A stretch of DNA of 12,664 nt from Larix sibirica. Taxonomy: Eukaryota > Streptophyta > Pinopsida > Pinales > Pinaceae. The stretch spans positions 1-12,664 of the forward strand of contig NWUY0300124417.1 of assembly GCA_004151065.3 (NCBI GenBank), in the 5' to 3' direction. The notes below the pieces were generated by a model, which did not search any database, was not told where the DNA came from, and saw only the letters and a list, made by a program, of their open reading frames with translations. Positions 1 to 8,316 of the stretch are shown piece after piece (within the stretch, counting starts at the first letter, position 1; each line of letters starts with the position of its first letter). The translations under genes and the position numbers were made by a program.

Positions 1-45
1 CTCCATTGGTTGCGCGGCTTCCTCTGAGAATTTCTAACCATAAAT

Positions 46-547
46 ACCTAGAATTAGCTTTTCCAAATCTCCCACTTCTTCCATTAATCCCAACTTCTCT
101 CTCAAATTATCGTCGATATCATCTATTATGGATTCCATGTAGGCAATTCCGGTATTGTTATATTGCTCTACATTTATAATCTTTGAAATCTTTCATGTAT
201 GCCACCAATGCCTTCATGAACAAACCTCAAAACTTTCTTGAAGCCCTCAAAGTATCCCCTAATACTAGCATATATCTATTTCCAAGATGACATTTCCACC
301 TGATTTCCTTCAGCACAAATCCTGGACCTTTGAATGCAGAAGGAAGGCCCAAAAAAATCTATCTTGGGGAAGCCCAAAAACTGTAGGGGGTGACCCTGCC
401 TTCAGAATGAGCTGCTGAAATCGAAACACTCTTGGGAGATACTAAATCCGAAAATATATTGCAGAGTGAATCATCTAGCCTAAATCCTGTGAAAGAAGAA
501 TCGACACTAGATTGTTCGGGAGGAGAGTCGGATTTACCACCTTTCAT
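46..547 (-). pseudogene. Unrecognised coding-like remnant, broken frames
   Basis: I do not recognise this. One minus-strand frame is open from 547 to 359 (62 codons, Ser-rich, acidic in the middle) and can be followed past its stop down to about 150, with further stops; this part includes the stretch AFKGPGFVLKEIRWKC. Toward the left end a second frame (about 170 to 46) gives an acidic, helical-looking peptide containing MESIIDDIDDNLREKLGLM, and a third frame over about 190-270 gives FEGFKKVLRFVHEGIGG. Charged, heptad-like residues moving between frames suggest a coding sequence hit by indels rather than random DNA. The helical left part is vaguely like the N-terminal helical domains of plant NLR proteins (RPW8 type), but that is a guess. 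It lies just past the 3' end of the LINE and could also be a LINE-linked tail. Confidence is low that it was ever a gene. Confidence 0.25.
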
Positions 548-864
548 AACTCTTCCCCAAATAGCACTTGAGCGAACATGTACAAATTGCAGCGCGAATG
601 GGACTGCACTAGGTATGGTCTTTAAGACCCCATCAATTCACCTATCACACGCCTTAAATGTGTTGCCGATGAATGTAAGCCAACTCGAGCTGCTTAGACA
701 CACAGAACTGACCACGTGGGAGAATTTAAGGGATTAGGGGGCGGAATTCCTCAATCCCCATTAGAATGAAGGACCTTCTACAAGGGTCTTTGATTTCAAT
801 GAAACTTATTCTACCTTAGATTAAAGGCCAACCCTTACCAAGGTGATAACCTTTGTGACCATAT
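548..864. other. Gene-free stretch past the LINE 3' end
   Basis: No domain or RNA gene is visible. On the minus strand it follows the RNase H stop of the LINE and is probably its 3' untranslated region, at least in part. No poly(A) run (T-run on the plus strand) or target-site duplication marks where the LINE ends, so the boundary is unresolved. An open plus-strand frame at 432-737 overlaps it but has no recognisable content and is antisense to the remnant at 46-547. Confidence 0.4.
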
Positions 865-1401
865 TCATGGAAGCCTTTTTTTAGAAGGAGGCATTTCATG
901 CATAGCAAGCATTCCTTGTTCAATTTGAGCCCCTTGATTGGATAAGTGATGGGCGTGCTCATTATTTTCTCTTTTAGAATGGTAGAAAGAGATGGAGATT
1001 GGGACAGGGAGGTTGAGAACTCTCTTCTGCATTCTGCTATAATTCATTGGCGAGTCTCTTCTTGGGATTTCCTCATCTTTAGAATGACTAATGAGTATCT
1101 GAAAACTAAAATATTTGGGACATTGATACTTGTAGCTATTTCCAAACCTTGTATAAAGGCCATTTATTCTTCCTAATTATTCATCTTCCTTCTTCCTTCC
1201 CAAACCCCATGCATAGGTCTTCATGACTTTTCCTCTAGGATCAAATATGACCCATCCCACACCTACCACCACAGGATTTCTTTTTGAGGCACCATCAAAG
1301 AAAATGGATAACTTGGATTGCTTACCCCACCACTCCTAAAAGGATGGATTCTCAAAATTTATTTCCCAGTCTTGAGAGGATTGGCCAGTGTATGATTGGA
1401 C
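865..1401 (-). pseudogene. RNase H domain at the C-terminus of LINE ORF2
   Basis: Plant L1 elements often carry a C-terminal RNase H that degrades the RNA of the RNA-DNA hybrid. The minus strand reads WWGKQSKLSIFFDGASKRNP (first catalytic Asp in FFDGAS, 1308 downward) and WVIFDPRGKVMKTYAWGLG in one frame. After a shift near 1185 comes MNN, a stop, EE, a stop, MAFIQGLEIATSINVPNI (the catalytic Glu region) and ILVFRYSLVI, where the usual GDS triplet has become RYS, so the third acidic residue is lost. After another shift the first frame resumes at 1047 with SFYHSKRENNEHAHHLSNQG, the C-terminal HxxRExNxxAxxL signature. A stop at 865 ends the ORF. Three frame segments and a lost Asp make it non-functional. 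Confidence 0.88.
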
Positions 1402-1677
1402 TTAAGAGAGCTCGAACTGAGGAATATCTTGATCCACTTTGGTTTTTAGGAGGTGGAGGGGTTTAACGCAGGAGGAGAGATTACTTTTTGATTGTAAGGA
1501 TTTTGTTAGAAGGTCAATAGCTTTAACCACATCTCTTCTTGAATATGTATTTTTTCCCTCAAAGAAGGCCCTACTACATGCATGCCACACTTTCCAGCAA
1601 ATGTTTTTGGGGAGAGCCTTCCAGACTTTTTGGAGGTTGGATTCATGTACAAAGATCATAGATATATTTCCTTCCAT
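1402..1677 (-). pseudogene. Linker segment between zf-RVT and RNase H of LINE ORF2
   Basis: An open stretch of 91 codons with WKALPKNICWKVWHACSRAF and FEGKNTYSRRDVVKAI. Plant LINE proteins have a similar W-x-x-L-P-x-x-I-x-W-x-I-W-x-x-R-N-x-x-I-F segment just after zf-RVT, so this piece belongs to ORF2 rather than being a separate gene. No independent start or ribosome context is expected. In the family, the Arg-Asn of this motif is usual; here it reads Ala-Cys-Ser. Confidence 0.7.
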
Positions 1678-1734
1678 CTACCAAAAATATATTATATATT
1701 TTTAGGAAGATGAGGAGAGGAGCAAATATATTTC

Positions 1735-1923
1735 GTTACACTCGCCCAAACATCCTAAGAAAAAATACAATATAGAAAAAGATGACTAATATATTCCTCT
1801 TAATTTTTTGCACAAGACACACCAAGAAGGTCTCGCAATACCTCTTCTTTTTAGATATTTCACTAGTAGAATTTGTTTGTGCGCTAATAGCTAGTTAAAG
1901 GCATTGATCTTGGGAAGGATATC
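1735..1923 (-). pseudogene. zf-RVT zinc-binding region of LINE ORF2
   Basis: Read on the minus strand, one frame gives DILPKINAFN, a stop, then LLAHKQILLVKYLKKR, which parallels the plant zf-RVT region (P-K-x-x-x-F-x-W-L-x-x-x-x-I-x-T-x-x-x-L-x-x-R). In the next frame VSCAKN, a stop, EEYISHLFLYCIFS, a stop and DVWASV match the second half, where Cys, Cys, His and Cys normally bind zinc and the HLFLxCxFSxxVW string is diagnostic. A frameshift and stops separate the halves. It directly abuts the RT fingers, showing that the middle of the gene is missing. Confidence 0.75.
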
Positions 1924-1934
1924 TAGAAAGTTAC

Positions 1935-2740
1935 CAGATATTTCTCCATATTCTTAAGAAAGGAGGTTGTCTAGGAGAGGATAGAGAGGATTTTGGAGAG
2001 GATTTTCTAGGAGGCATTACAAATATATATGGGCTTGAATCTGCTCACAATATATGGACAATTTTCTTTAGGGATGAAATCAATAAAGAAGGAATTAGTT
2101 GCTCCTCCCATAATTTATATTCCTCTTGTCCAGACTATGATTCTCTAAATATCTCTCTTAATTATACTCTAGAATATTCTGTGGAAACTTATTGAGAATC
2201 TGCCTGGGCCAAGAGATTTTTTCGGATGAAGGGACCAGATGGCATATTGAATTTCTACTTCTAAGATATGGCTATTGATAAATTCATCGTCCTCATGGGT
2301 GATTATCTCCAGTATTCTATCACACATATCATTAATTTCCTAAGGGTTTGGGTCCTCCCCTACATGTACAAGACCTTAAACAAATGAAAGGCCTCCTTTT
2401 TATGTCCTCATGGTTGGAAAGAAGAGTCCCACTGTCACATTTCATCTCCAGGATTTTGTTTATCGTGTCTTTCTTTGCACTAACTATGAAAGAACTTGGT
2501 GTTTCTATCTCCAGCTTGCAACTAGAGGCTTATTGACCTTAGTCTCCATTCCTCTTCATCATTTCTAATTTTCTTTTGCACTTCATGATCCATCTCTCTC
2601 TCCTTTTGAAGGATTTGTTCTATGAATGGCTTCCCTTCCATCTCGTTTTGCGGGACATTTAGATCTTTGTGTGCTTGTTCATTTTCTATACTTGGATTGG
2701 AATAGGAGGTCTTCTCCCATTCTTTAAGAGCATGCTTCAA
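1935..2740 (-). pseudogene. N-terminal part of LINE reverse transcriptase
   Basis: The segment 2740-2522 holds the helical linker between endonuclease and RT (LKHALKEWEK, EEEWRLRSISL), then continues past a stop, where a Trp is expected, into LQAGDRNTKFFH, a strongly conserved LINE motif. A second frame from about 2375 to 1935 carries HILEVEIQYAIWSLHP, KKSLGPGRFS (family form: DKAPGPDGF), TNSFFIDFIPKENCP and RFKPIYICNAS (family form: FRPISLCNV), then KILSKIL. These are the fingers and the first RT motifs. The sequence then stops matching: the palm motifs, including the catalytic Tyr-Ala/x-Asp-Asp box, are not found in any frame before the zf-RVT region begins. The remnant has several in-frame stops, many at likely Trp or Gln codons. 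Confidence 0.88.
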
Positions 2741-2813
2741 TATTCTTTATTTGTTTTTACTAAATGAAACTCAGGGAACCATCAATATAATTGTTCCATG
2801 CTCCTTTTATCAC

Positions 2814-3600
2814 CTACATAATACCTTCTAATTTTAACCAGACTGCATTGAATCTAAAAGGGATGGGCCCTTGATTTTCTATTTTATTTAGAGTGAGCAA
2901 AATTGGTTTATGGTATGACACAACCGATGGGAGGATTTTAGAAGAATGAATAAAATCATCTAACATGAAGGATTTACTTACCAAAGAGCGATCAAGCCTT
3001 GCTGCAATATGCCTCGATCCAATCCTTCTGTAGTTCCAAGTGTATTTCCCTTTCCTAGCCTTGATATATGCTAGATCCCAATTGTTTTGCATATCTTCCA
3101 TGTCTTCCCTGAATGGATATCTTATTATCATTCCACCTCTACGCTTGCTTTGGGAGACTGTGGTATTGAAATCTCCAGTCAAGATGCAGTTTTCCAGTCT
3201 CCCAATTCCTCCCATAGATTCCAATGATCTCCAAAATTATTCCTTTTGGTGATGAATGGTGGGTCCATATATGTTCCAGAATCCATACTCTAACTATTTT
3301 GTTGTTCCTTGAATGCTCAGTTTCTATGAACAACCAGTTATGGCATTCCATGGAGGAAATCAACTTGAATTGGTTGGAATCCCACCATGTTACCAAGCCT
3401 CCAGAAATGCCATGTGCTCTAACTGCTATTCCTTCTCCTCTCCTCCATATGTGTTTCCTTTGTCTAGAACATATCTTATTTTTCATTTTAGTCTCCTGGA
3501 TCAGGATTATGGAGGCCTTTTCTTGTTGAGTCATATTCTTTATTGCTTCTATCTTATGCTTCCCTTCTAACCCTTTACTAATCCAGGAGACCACTTCCAT
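2814..3600 (-). pseudogene. Apurinic-type endonuclease domain of LINE ORF2
   Basis: This is the EEP/APE-like endonuclease that nicks the genomic target. Two overlapping frames make it up: 3600-3139 with IILIQETKMKNK (the catalytic Glu of the QETK motif is present) and GISGGLVTWWDS, then 3224-2814 with ILTGDFNTTVSQSKRRGG (GDFN at 3165-3176), YTWNYRRIGSRHIAARLDRS and ILPSVVSYHKPILL, ending in the usual PFRFNAVWL. The two frames join by a frameshift near 3225-3290. Two key residues are altered: the metal-binding Asn of the opening SWN is Ile (SWI), and the catalytic Asp of the SDH motif is Tyr (SYH, 2910-2918). The His is kept. The domain could not nick DNA even if the frame were whole. Confidence 0.9.
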
Positions 3601-3604
3601 TATT

Positions 3605-4912
3605 TCTTACTATTGGACTAGATTGGTTTTTCTTTCCTTTCCATTGCTATTCCTTTTGGTTGATTTCCTGATGCCATTTCTTTTAGATGATGATCTAGGT
3701 TGATTTTTTTACCTGCTTCTTTTTCTATATCTGTCTTGATTTCCCTATGGATCATATTCATCTCCATTCCCTTTTTTGAGGGTGGTTCGATCCCCTCTTC
3801 TTTACTATCTAAGGTGTTCTCTTGTTCTGACTTTGATCTAGATCTTGTAATGAAAGTTCAAAGGTCAAATATGCCTCTAACCTTATATCAACATAAACTT
3901 GGGTGGGAAGAGTGGGGATACCGTCTTCTTCTTGGAGGATTGGTTGTGGAATGATCTCTGGGTGATCTAGAGGGAGGGCGTTTGTCTATTCTTCCTTATC
4001 CTCTGCTTTTGTTGATAGGGCTTGGAACTTGTTGGAATGCTCTATTTCTTGAACTTTTGAAGGTTGCAAATTTGGTCCTTCCTTTCTCCCTTCTGATTTC
4101 ACCTGGTTCCATTCTTCTTCTTGTTCTCCCTCTACTCCTTCCTATTTTTTCTTGGGGCAATGTATGGCGAAGTGACTATAGTCGTGGCATACCTTGCAAT
4201 TGAAAGGAATTTTCTCACAATCAACTGTCTAAAGGTGGCTCTATCCTTCCATAGATTTATTTATAGCTTTAGGTAATCCTTTTTCTAGGTCTACCTCCAC
4301 AAATATTCTTGCACAAGAGAATAAAGGGGGTTCTGGCTCTATATTTTCTATATATCTACCCAGTGTGTTCCCAATATCTTTTAGATCTTCATCACTCCAG
4401 CAATGAAGGGGGAGGTACGTCAACCCAAACTAGAAATTCCAAAGGAATACCTTTTTATGGGTCAAAGGAGAGATCCTATTGATTTAGATACAATCCCCTT
4501 AGACCCATAAAATATGGTCCATTTTTTAATATTAAGTCTCTGTCTTCTTTTTTTTCAAAGAGGAAGACAAAAAATCCCTTCCCGCAAAATTTTTGTTGAA
4601 CATTTCCTTATAATGTTGGTGTTTAGTTCTTATTTAAACATGTATCTATAGCTTGTGGGGAAGGTCATAGACCAGTGAAGTGCCCCAAAAATCCCTTTCC
4701 AGAATAGACTATGGCTTTGAACTTAGATTCCATAGAGTTCAGCTTCACCTTAGGTACTTCAGTTCTCTTAACGAACTTGTTATCTTGAACCATCCAATTG
4801 ATAGAAGGTGGAGACACCTAGACGACGTGCCTAAAGCTCTCATCCAGAAAATGCCTCCTCTCCTCTGAATCGAGATCCGGGGGAGGATCCCTCAAAGCTA
4901 GATTCCAATGAA
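3605..4912 (-). pseudogene. LINE ORF1 remnant: DUF4283-like domain, CCHC knuckle, charged tail
   Basis: ORF1 proteins of plant L1 elements bind the element RNA. One frame runs from about 4912 to 4425 through several stops (for example at 4665-4667) and includes GFFVFLFEKKEDRDLI and NGPYFMGLRGLYLN, the hallmark of the DUF4283 domain. A one-base shift near 4425 moves into the frame 4423-4241, which continues with LPLHCWSDEDLKDIGNTLGR and ARIFVEVDLEKGLP, again family-typical. The same frame carries the zinc knuckle at 4157-4198. From 4150 to 3605 the peptide is rich in Lys, Arg, Glu, Gln, Ser and Asn, as expected for the disordered ORF1 tail, and it ends just before the ORF2 start. No clear initiator Met was fixed. 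Stops such as the one inside LYLN-Q-stop-DL sit where Trp is expected (TGG to TAG). Confidence 0.85.
4157..4198 (-). other. CCHC zinc knuckle within LINE ORF1
   Basis: The minus strand encodes CKVCHDYSHFAIHC, a perfect C-x2-C-x4-H-x4-C spacing. This motif binds nucleic acid in retroelement Gag and ORF1 proteins. All four zinc ligands are kept although the surrounding ORF has several stops. It is in frame with the DUF4283-like segment at 4241-4423. Confidence 0.9.
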
Positions 4913-4945
4913 ACCCTAACTCAAACGAAGACTCTCAAACCCTAA
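4911..4945 (-). promoter_or_regulatory. Two telo-box-like motifs in the LINE leader
   Basis: AAACCCTAA occurs at 4911-4919 and again at 4937-4945 on the plus strand (TTAGGGTTT when read with the LINE). This is the telo-box, which in plants is common in the 5' regions of translation-related genes and matches the plant telomere repeat. Both copies lie at the start of the LINE transcript and could be part of its internal promoter. That function is inferred from position only. Confidence 0.35.
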
Positions 4946-4960
4946 TCAAAGAGAATATCT

Positions 4961-6186
4961 AAAATTTAATCTTGCAGTCCTTTTGTCTCATGCTTCTACT
5001 ATTATAATTAGAGTAGTAAGTTATGTTATGGCAGTCAAGAATTTCCATTTTATTTGGATCCTTGTTCTTGGAGGTTTCCCCCTTGAAGGTCCAAGTGAAC
5101 ATAGCTTTCTATTTTATCTATTATCTTGACTTGGCTATCTATTATCTATATAAGTGGTATGAGAGCTCTTTCTTGGTCCAAGAAGGAAGAATTTTTAAAC
5201 TAGGATTTGGCTCTTTCAAATGAGTCATCTTTGAATTTTTGCTCTAAATTTTTTCTATAATACTTCATCATTTGAAATTTTGATGTTGCATAAAAGAAAT
5301 ATGGAAGTACATTGTGTCAAAGTTTTAGCCTCTAGTTCACTATAAAATTTTGAACATACACTCTTGGTCGGCCATTAGGCATTTTCTTACTAATCCCAAA
5401 GATCTCAATCCTAAAACGAGTCGGCTAGGAATTTTCACTCCAAATCTTTTCATTGAAGTTTCAGGAACTGAAATTTTCAGTTTACAATGAGGATATAAGG
5501 AATTAGCTTGGGATAAAATTTTAGGTTATGGTTTTTTATATATTCAATGATAATCCCTATGTAAGTAGGGTTTGTGACTATCCCAAAAGCAACCATAAAT
5601 ATGTGTTATAGGTAAAAGTGTTATATCTGAAGTTTTAAAAATCCAAATTGAGTGCCACTAGTTGTATTGGAAATAATACAAACCAAAGTATTTATGTTAC
5701 AAATTTCACATTCAAACCTAAAAGAATGGATGCATGTCAAGCCATACAATTTCTCTCTTCTAAGAAGGCCATAATTAACAAGTTTTGGGAAAATTACCCT
5801 ATTTTTTTCTTAGCACATTAAAATTCATTAAAACCTGTGGCATTGGAGAGTAGACATATTAAGATAGCATAAACGAAAATTTTAGAATCAAAGGTGCATA
5901 AATTTAAAAGTTACCAAAGCTTCAAGTTTAGCTTACGGGACCACCTCCAAATGAGGGTTTTACAAGGAGTTGTGCTTATTTCAAAATTTTGGCCACAAAA
6001 CCTACCTTAACAAGTATTACATTCATTGTAGAGCTCCTTTTGGGGTTAGCAAGCTGAAATTTTTTTTAAGATATGTTTTCAAGATTGTTTAAATAACACT
6101 GAGATCTGTTGTTCAGTGGGTAAACCTATGGTTAGAGAAGCATAAACATAGAAAATAGAAGTGGTACTTAAGTCACAGTGTTATGC
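4961..6186. other. Gene-free stretch, unassigned
   Basis: No conserved domain, RNA gene or reliable ORF can be seen in either strand; the one open frame at 5023-5223 is hydrophobic and without family features. It contains A- and T-rich passages and isolated purine or pyrimidine runs. It may be upstream LTR sequence of the plus-strand element that seems to end near 6985, or older repeat DNA. Confidence 0.5.
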
Positions 6187-6252
6187 ACCCTTGTAACCAA
6201 TGTCAGTACCCCATGTAACCAATGTCAGTAGCCCATGTAACCTATGTGGGCA
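6187..6252. repeat. 22-bp tandem repeat, three copies
   Basis: Three consecutive 22-bp units at 6187-6208, 6209-6230 and 6231-6252. The core, ATGTAACCAATGTCAGTA or close to it, is nearly identical in the first two copies and diverged in the third. It is a short minisatellite inside gene-free DNA. Confidence 0.85.
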
Positions 6253-6292
6253 CCCTTGGGTATACTAGAATTCCCATGGGTATAGTAATTTG
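6253..6292. repeat. 20-bp tandem duplication next to the 22-bp repeat
   Basis: Two adjacent copies of a different unit, CCCTTGGGTATACTAGAATT at 6253-6272 and CCCATGGGTATAGTAATTTG at 6273-6292, follow the 22-bp array without a gap. They share CCC(T/A)TGGGTATA. This suggests repeated replication slippage at one spot. Confidence 0.65.
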
Positions 6293-6890
6293 TAGAAAAA
6301 TCATGACAAGAATTGCTCACCAATTTTACTACATCTCTATACATCAAACATCATAAGGAAGATCCCAACATTCGCCAGCTATCCAACACCCCTTCCCCAA
6401 ATTTTTATTTTCATATCAGATTTTTGAAGGCATGGGTTAGGTGGCTTACTACTTAATTGCTCCAAGGACACTCCAAGATCTACCTAGTATTTCATGTGTT
6501 TTGTTTAAATAAGGGTGTGGGTAGAAATTTCCAAGTTCAAACTCAACTATAGAACTCAATGCACAAGGATCCATGTGGATTTATTCAACAACCATTTTGT
6601 CCATGCGAGAGTGTCACCTACACTAAAGCACATCCAAGGAAATTATAGCCCAAAGAAGATGCTACTTGGGAACCATCAACCCTTTCATAACAATTTTGCA
6701 TCTCCAACCATGAGGACAATGCTACTCTTGAAGGAAGGGTGGTATGTGAAGGTACTATCCTCATCCTCCTACTTTATCAATGTACAAGGCCATAAGGCCC
6801 ATTAGTTACGTAGGTAGTAAAGTCAAAGGGTTTTCCTTATTGAATAAAGTCCCCTAGGTTGTTGACCATTATTAATTGTAGGACTACAAG
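6293..6890. other. Gene-free stretch, probable LTR body (plus strand)
   Basis: No recognised gene. An open plus-strand frame at 6515-6805 (96 codons) shows no family motif, membrane segment or low-complexity pattern and is probably chance. The stretch leads into a TATA-like box and a primer-binding-like site, so it may be the U3 part of a plus-strand LTR. The LTR start could not be found. Confidence 0.35.
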
Positions 6891-6904
6891 TAATTGGGCC
6901 TTTG

Positions 6905-6916
6905 TCTATTGAAGCA
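6905..6916 (+). promoter_or_regulatory. TATA-like box near the end of a putative plus-strand LTR
   Basis: The sequence CTATATATAAAGTAG lies about 75 bases before a degraded primer-binding-like site. It is followed by TGTAATGAAAG, a string often seen in the R/U5 region of plant LTRs. The arrangement fits the 3' part of an LTR on the plus strand, but no second LTR copy is available to confirm it. Confidence 0.35.
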
Positions 6917-6984
6917 CTATATATAAAGTAGTTATTTATGTAATGAAAGTGAAAAAATCATTATCATATTTGGAGTTATTTTTT

Positions 6985-7003
6985 TGGAGGTCATTGTCGA
7001 GAA
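6985..7003 (+). other. Degraded primer binding site-like sequence (tRNA-Asp type)
   Basis: The plus strand reads TGGAGGTCATTGTCGAGAA after a T-run. Aligned with the tRNA-Asp complement used by many plant gypsy elements (TGGCGCCGTTGCCGGGGA), it needs one inserted base and about six substitutions, nearly all C-to-T or G-to-A. It would mark the junction between an LTR on the left and an internal region on the right. No gag follows within the next kilobase, so the call is tentative. Confidence 0.35.
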
Positions 7004-8316
7004 AAATTAAAGTGAAGATAGCTATCTATTTTATGCATTATTCTTTATGTTTTCTATTTATTCTATAAATTTTTTAATTTTAATACAATTTGTATATAAA
7101 AGTTTTATAATGTTTTATGCATATTATATATTATTTCTATTAAATTTCTCTCACACATATATATGAAATTTTTTTATATAGATTTAAGTGAAGTACAATC
7201 TATATGCATTATGATTATAATTGAATACATTAATTGATTGATGTTAATGCAATCTGTCATGAAGATGCGACCAAAGAGAAGTTGAAGAACAAAGAAATAA
7301 GTCGTACTAACAAAGCTTCCACAAGTGCAACTAATGGTAAGGACACGTATTCTCTTTATTCTATTTCATGGTTAAAGTTGATTGTGTTTCAATGTTTTTA
7401 GTGATCAATATTAGAGACATCCATTAGCTAATTTTTCTTCTTAACCATATGAAATCAATCTTAACTTAGAGAACAAATAAACTTAAGTTGCATAATTGAT
7501 AACGAAAATAAATACTCAGTTATATTATATTACATGAGGAAGTTTTATTTATTATAATAAATTTAGAAAAAATTGATTATATATCAATTGGACAATTTAA
7601 TTGTAACAACAATTTGGCAAAAGTTACATGAAGCCAAAATATGTAATTATTATTCAATTCAAGTTCCTCATGCTCTTTGAATTGATGCATAATTTTTCAA
7701 AAATTTTCAATTTGAATTGGTGCATTAATTTTTCGTTTTCCCAATAACTAGAAATTCTATATTTTGCACATGATTTTTTGTTTGCAATAGTATCGTAACT
7801 TCATTAGGCGTTGTGCATACGAGACCTTGAAGGCATTGTAATAGGCTTAAGCATCCCTAGAGAGTCACTATGAATAAGAATGTTGGATGACAATGTTGGT
7901 ATATATTTATGTACATAATATATGTTGCATTAAACATAACCGGTGTGTCAGAAATCATAGGATTGTTGTGAGAACCATTTTGTTCTATGGTTGCTATGTT
8001 AAGTAGCTTAGTATAGTTCATGTTGGTAGAGTCATGCTTAGTTTGAAATACTTCAATTAGTCCTCACTGTAGCGAAATTGTTTAGCTTATTTTTTGGGTG
8101 AATATGGGCTAAATTACTCATTGCTGCAATGAACTTGTTTCAATTCCTTCTGATCAATTCCAATATTGGATAAGCTCATTTAATTGTGTTTGGAAAATTA
8201 ATTTAAATGTTGACGTAAATATATACTATTCATCCTTTCTATGTAAATCGTTGTCAGTTAAAATAAACCTAATCGAAATAAGAAGGATTTTGTCTTGTAA
8301 GAAAGCCTCTTTGGCA
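7004..8316. other. AT-rich gene-free stretch
   Basis: Nothing recognisable in any frame. The part at about 7030-7200 is strongly AT-rich with TATATA and T-runs. A short hydrophilic open stretch at about 7255-7400 on the plus strand (HEDATKEKLKNKEISRTNKA) is too short and isolated to call. The pol genes of the minus-strand gypsy element would be expected here by order but are not found. It could be the untranslated leader of the putative plus-strand element. Confidence 0.5.

Larger units (their letters stand above)
865..3600 (-). pseudogene. LINE ORF2 remnant (EN - RT part - zf-RVT - RNase H)
   Basis: ORF2 is the enzyme of the LINE: it nicks target DNA, copies RNA and, in this plant group, also carries an RNase H. 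The ATG at 3600 is a convincing start, because MEVVSWISKGL directly parallels the first residues of plant L1 ORF2 proteins (M-x-x-x-S-W-N-x-R-G-L) and it sits just after the ORF1 tail. From there the reading frame must be changed several times: near 3225-3290, between 2814 and 2740, before about 2375, near 1925-1935, and inside RNase H. Domains appear in canonical order. At about 2.7 kb the gene is shorter than the usual 3.5-4 kb of this family, mainly because the RT palm and thumb are missing. The separate domains are listed as their own entries. Confidence 0.9.
865..4960 (-). mobile_element. Decayed L1-type LINE retrotransposon (plant, RNase H-bearing)
   Basis: A non-LTR retrotransposon read right to left. 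The order of parts fits plant L1 elements: a 5' leader, ORF1 with a DUF4283-like domain and a CCHC knuckle, then ORF2 with endonuclease, reverse transcriptase, zf-RVT, linker and RNase H. All parts are on the same strand and in the expected order over about 4.1 kb; intact relatives are usually longer, and most of the shortfall is explained by loss of the RT core near 1924-1960. Every domain carries stops or frame changes, so the copy is dead. The left limit is set at the RNase H stop; no poly(A) tail is visible. The right limit is set loosely beyond the ORF1 leader. In life the element would have moved by target-primed reverse transcription in the nucleus. Confidence 0.92.

Noticed and set aside
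432-737. Plus-strand open frame of 101 codons with two Cys-x2-Cys-like pairs
   Set aside because: The Cys spacing (CTNCSANG) does not form a known zinc motif, and the frame is antisense to a coding-like minus-strand remnant.
3040-3570. Plus-strand open frames opposite the endonuclease
   Set aside because: Shadows of the minus-strand LINE ORF2, with no motif of their own.
3700-4203. Plus-strand open frames rich in Leu, Ile, Phe and Ser (3700-3954 and 3982-4203), which look like membrane proteins
   Set aside because: They are antisense to the charged tail of LINE ORF1; the hydrophobic look comes from reading Lys/Glu/Arg codons on the wrong strand.
6187-6252. CRISPR-like spacing of short repeats
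   Set aside because: The units are directly tandem without spacers, and the context is a plant retroelement.
6515-6805. Plus-strand open frame of 96 codons
   Set aside because: No family motif, in a gene-free and probably LTR region; length is compatible with chance.
7255-7400. Short plus-strand hydrophilic stretch followed by GGTAAG, like an exon with a splice donor
   Set aside because: Too short, no upstream acceptor or partner exon, and the motif is common by chance.
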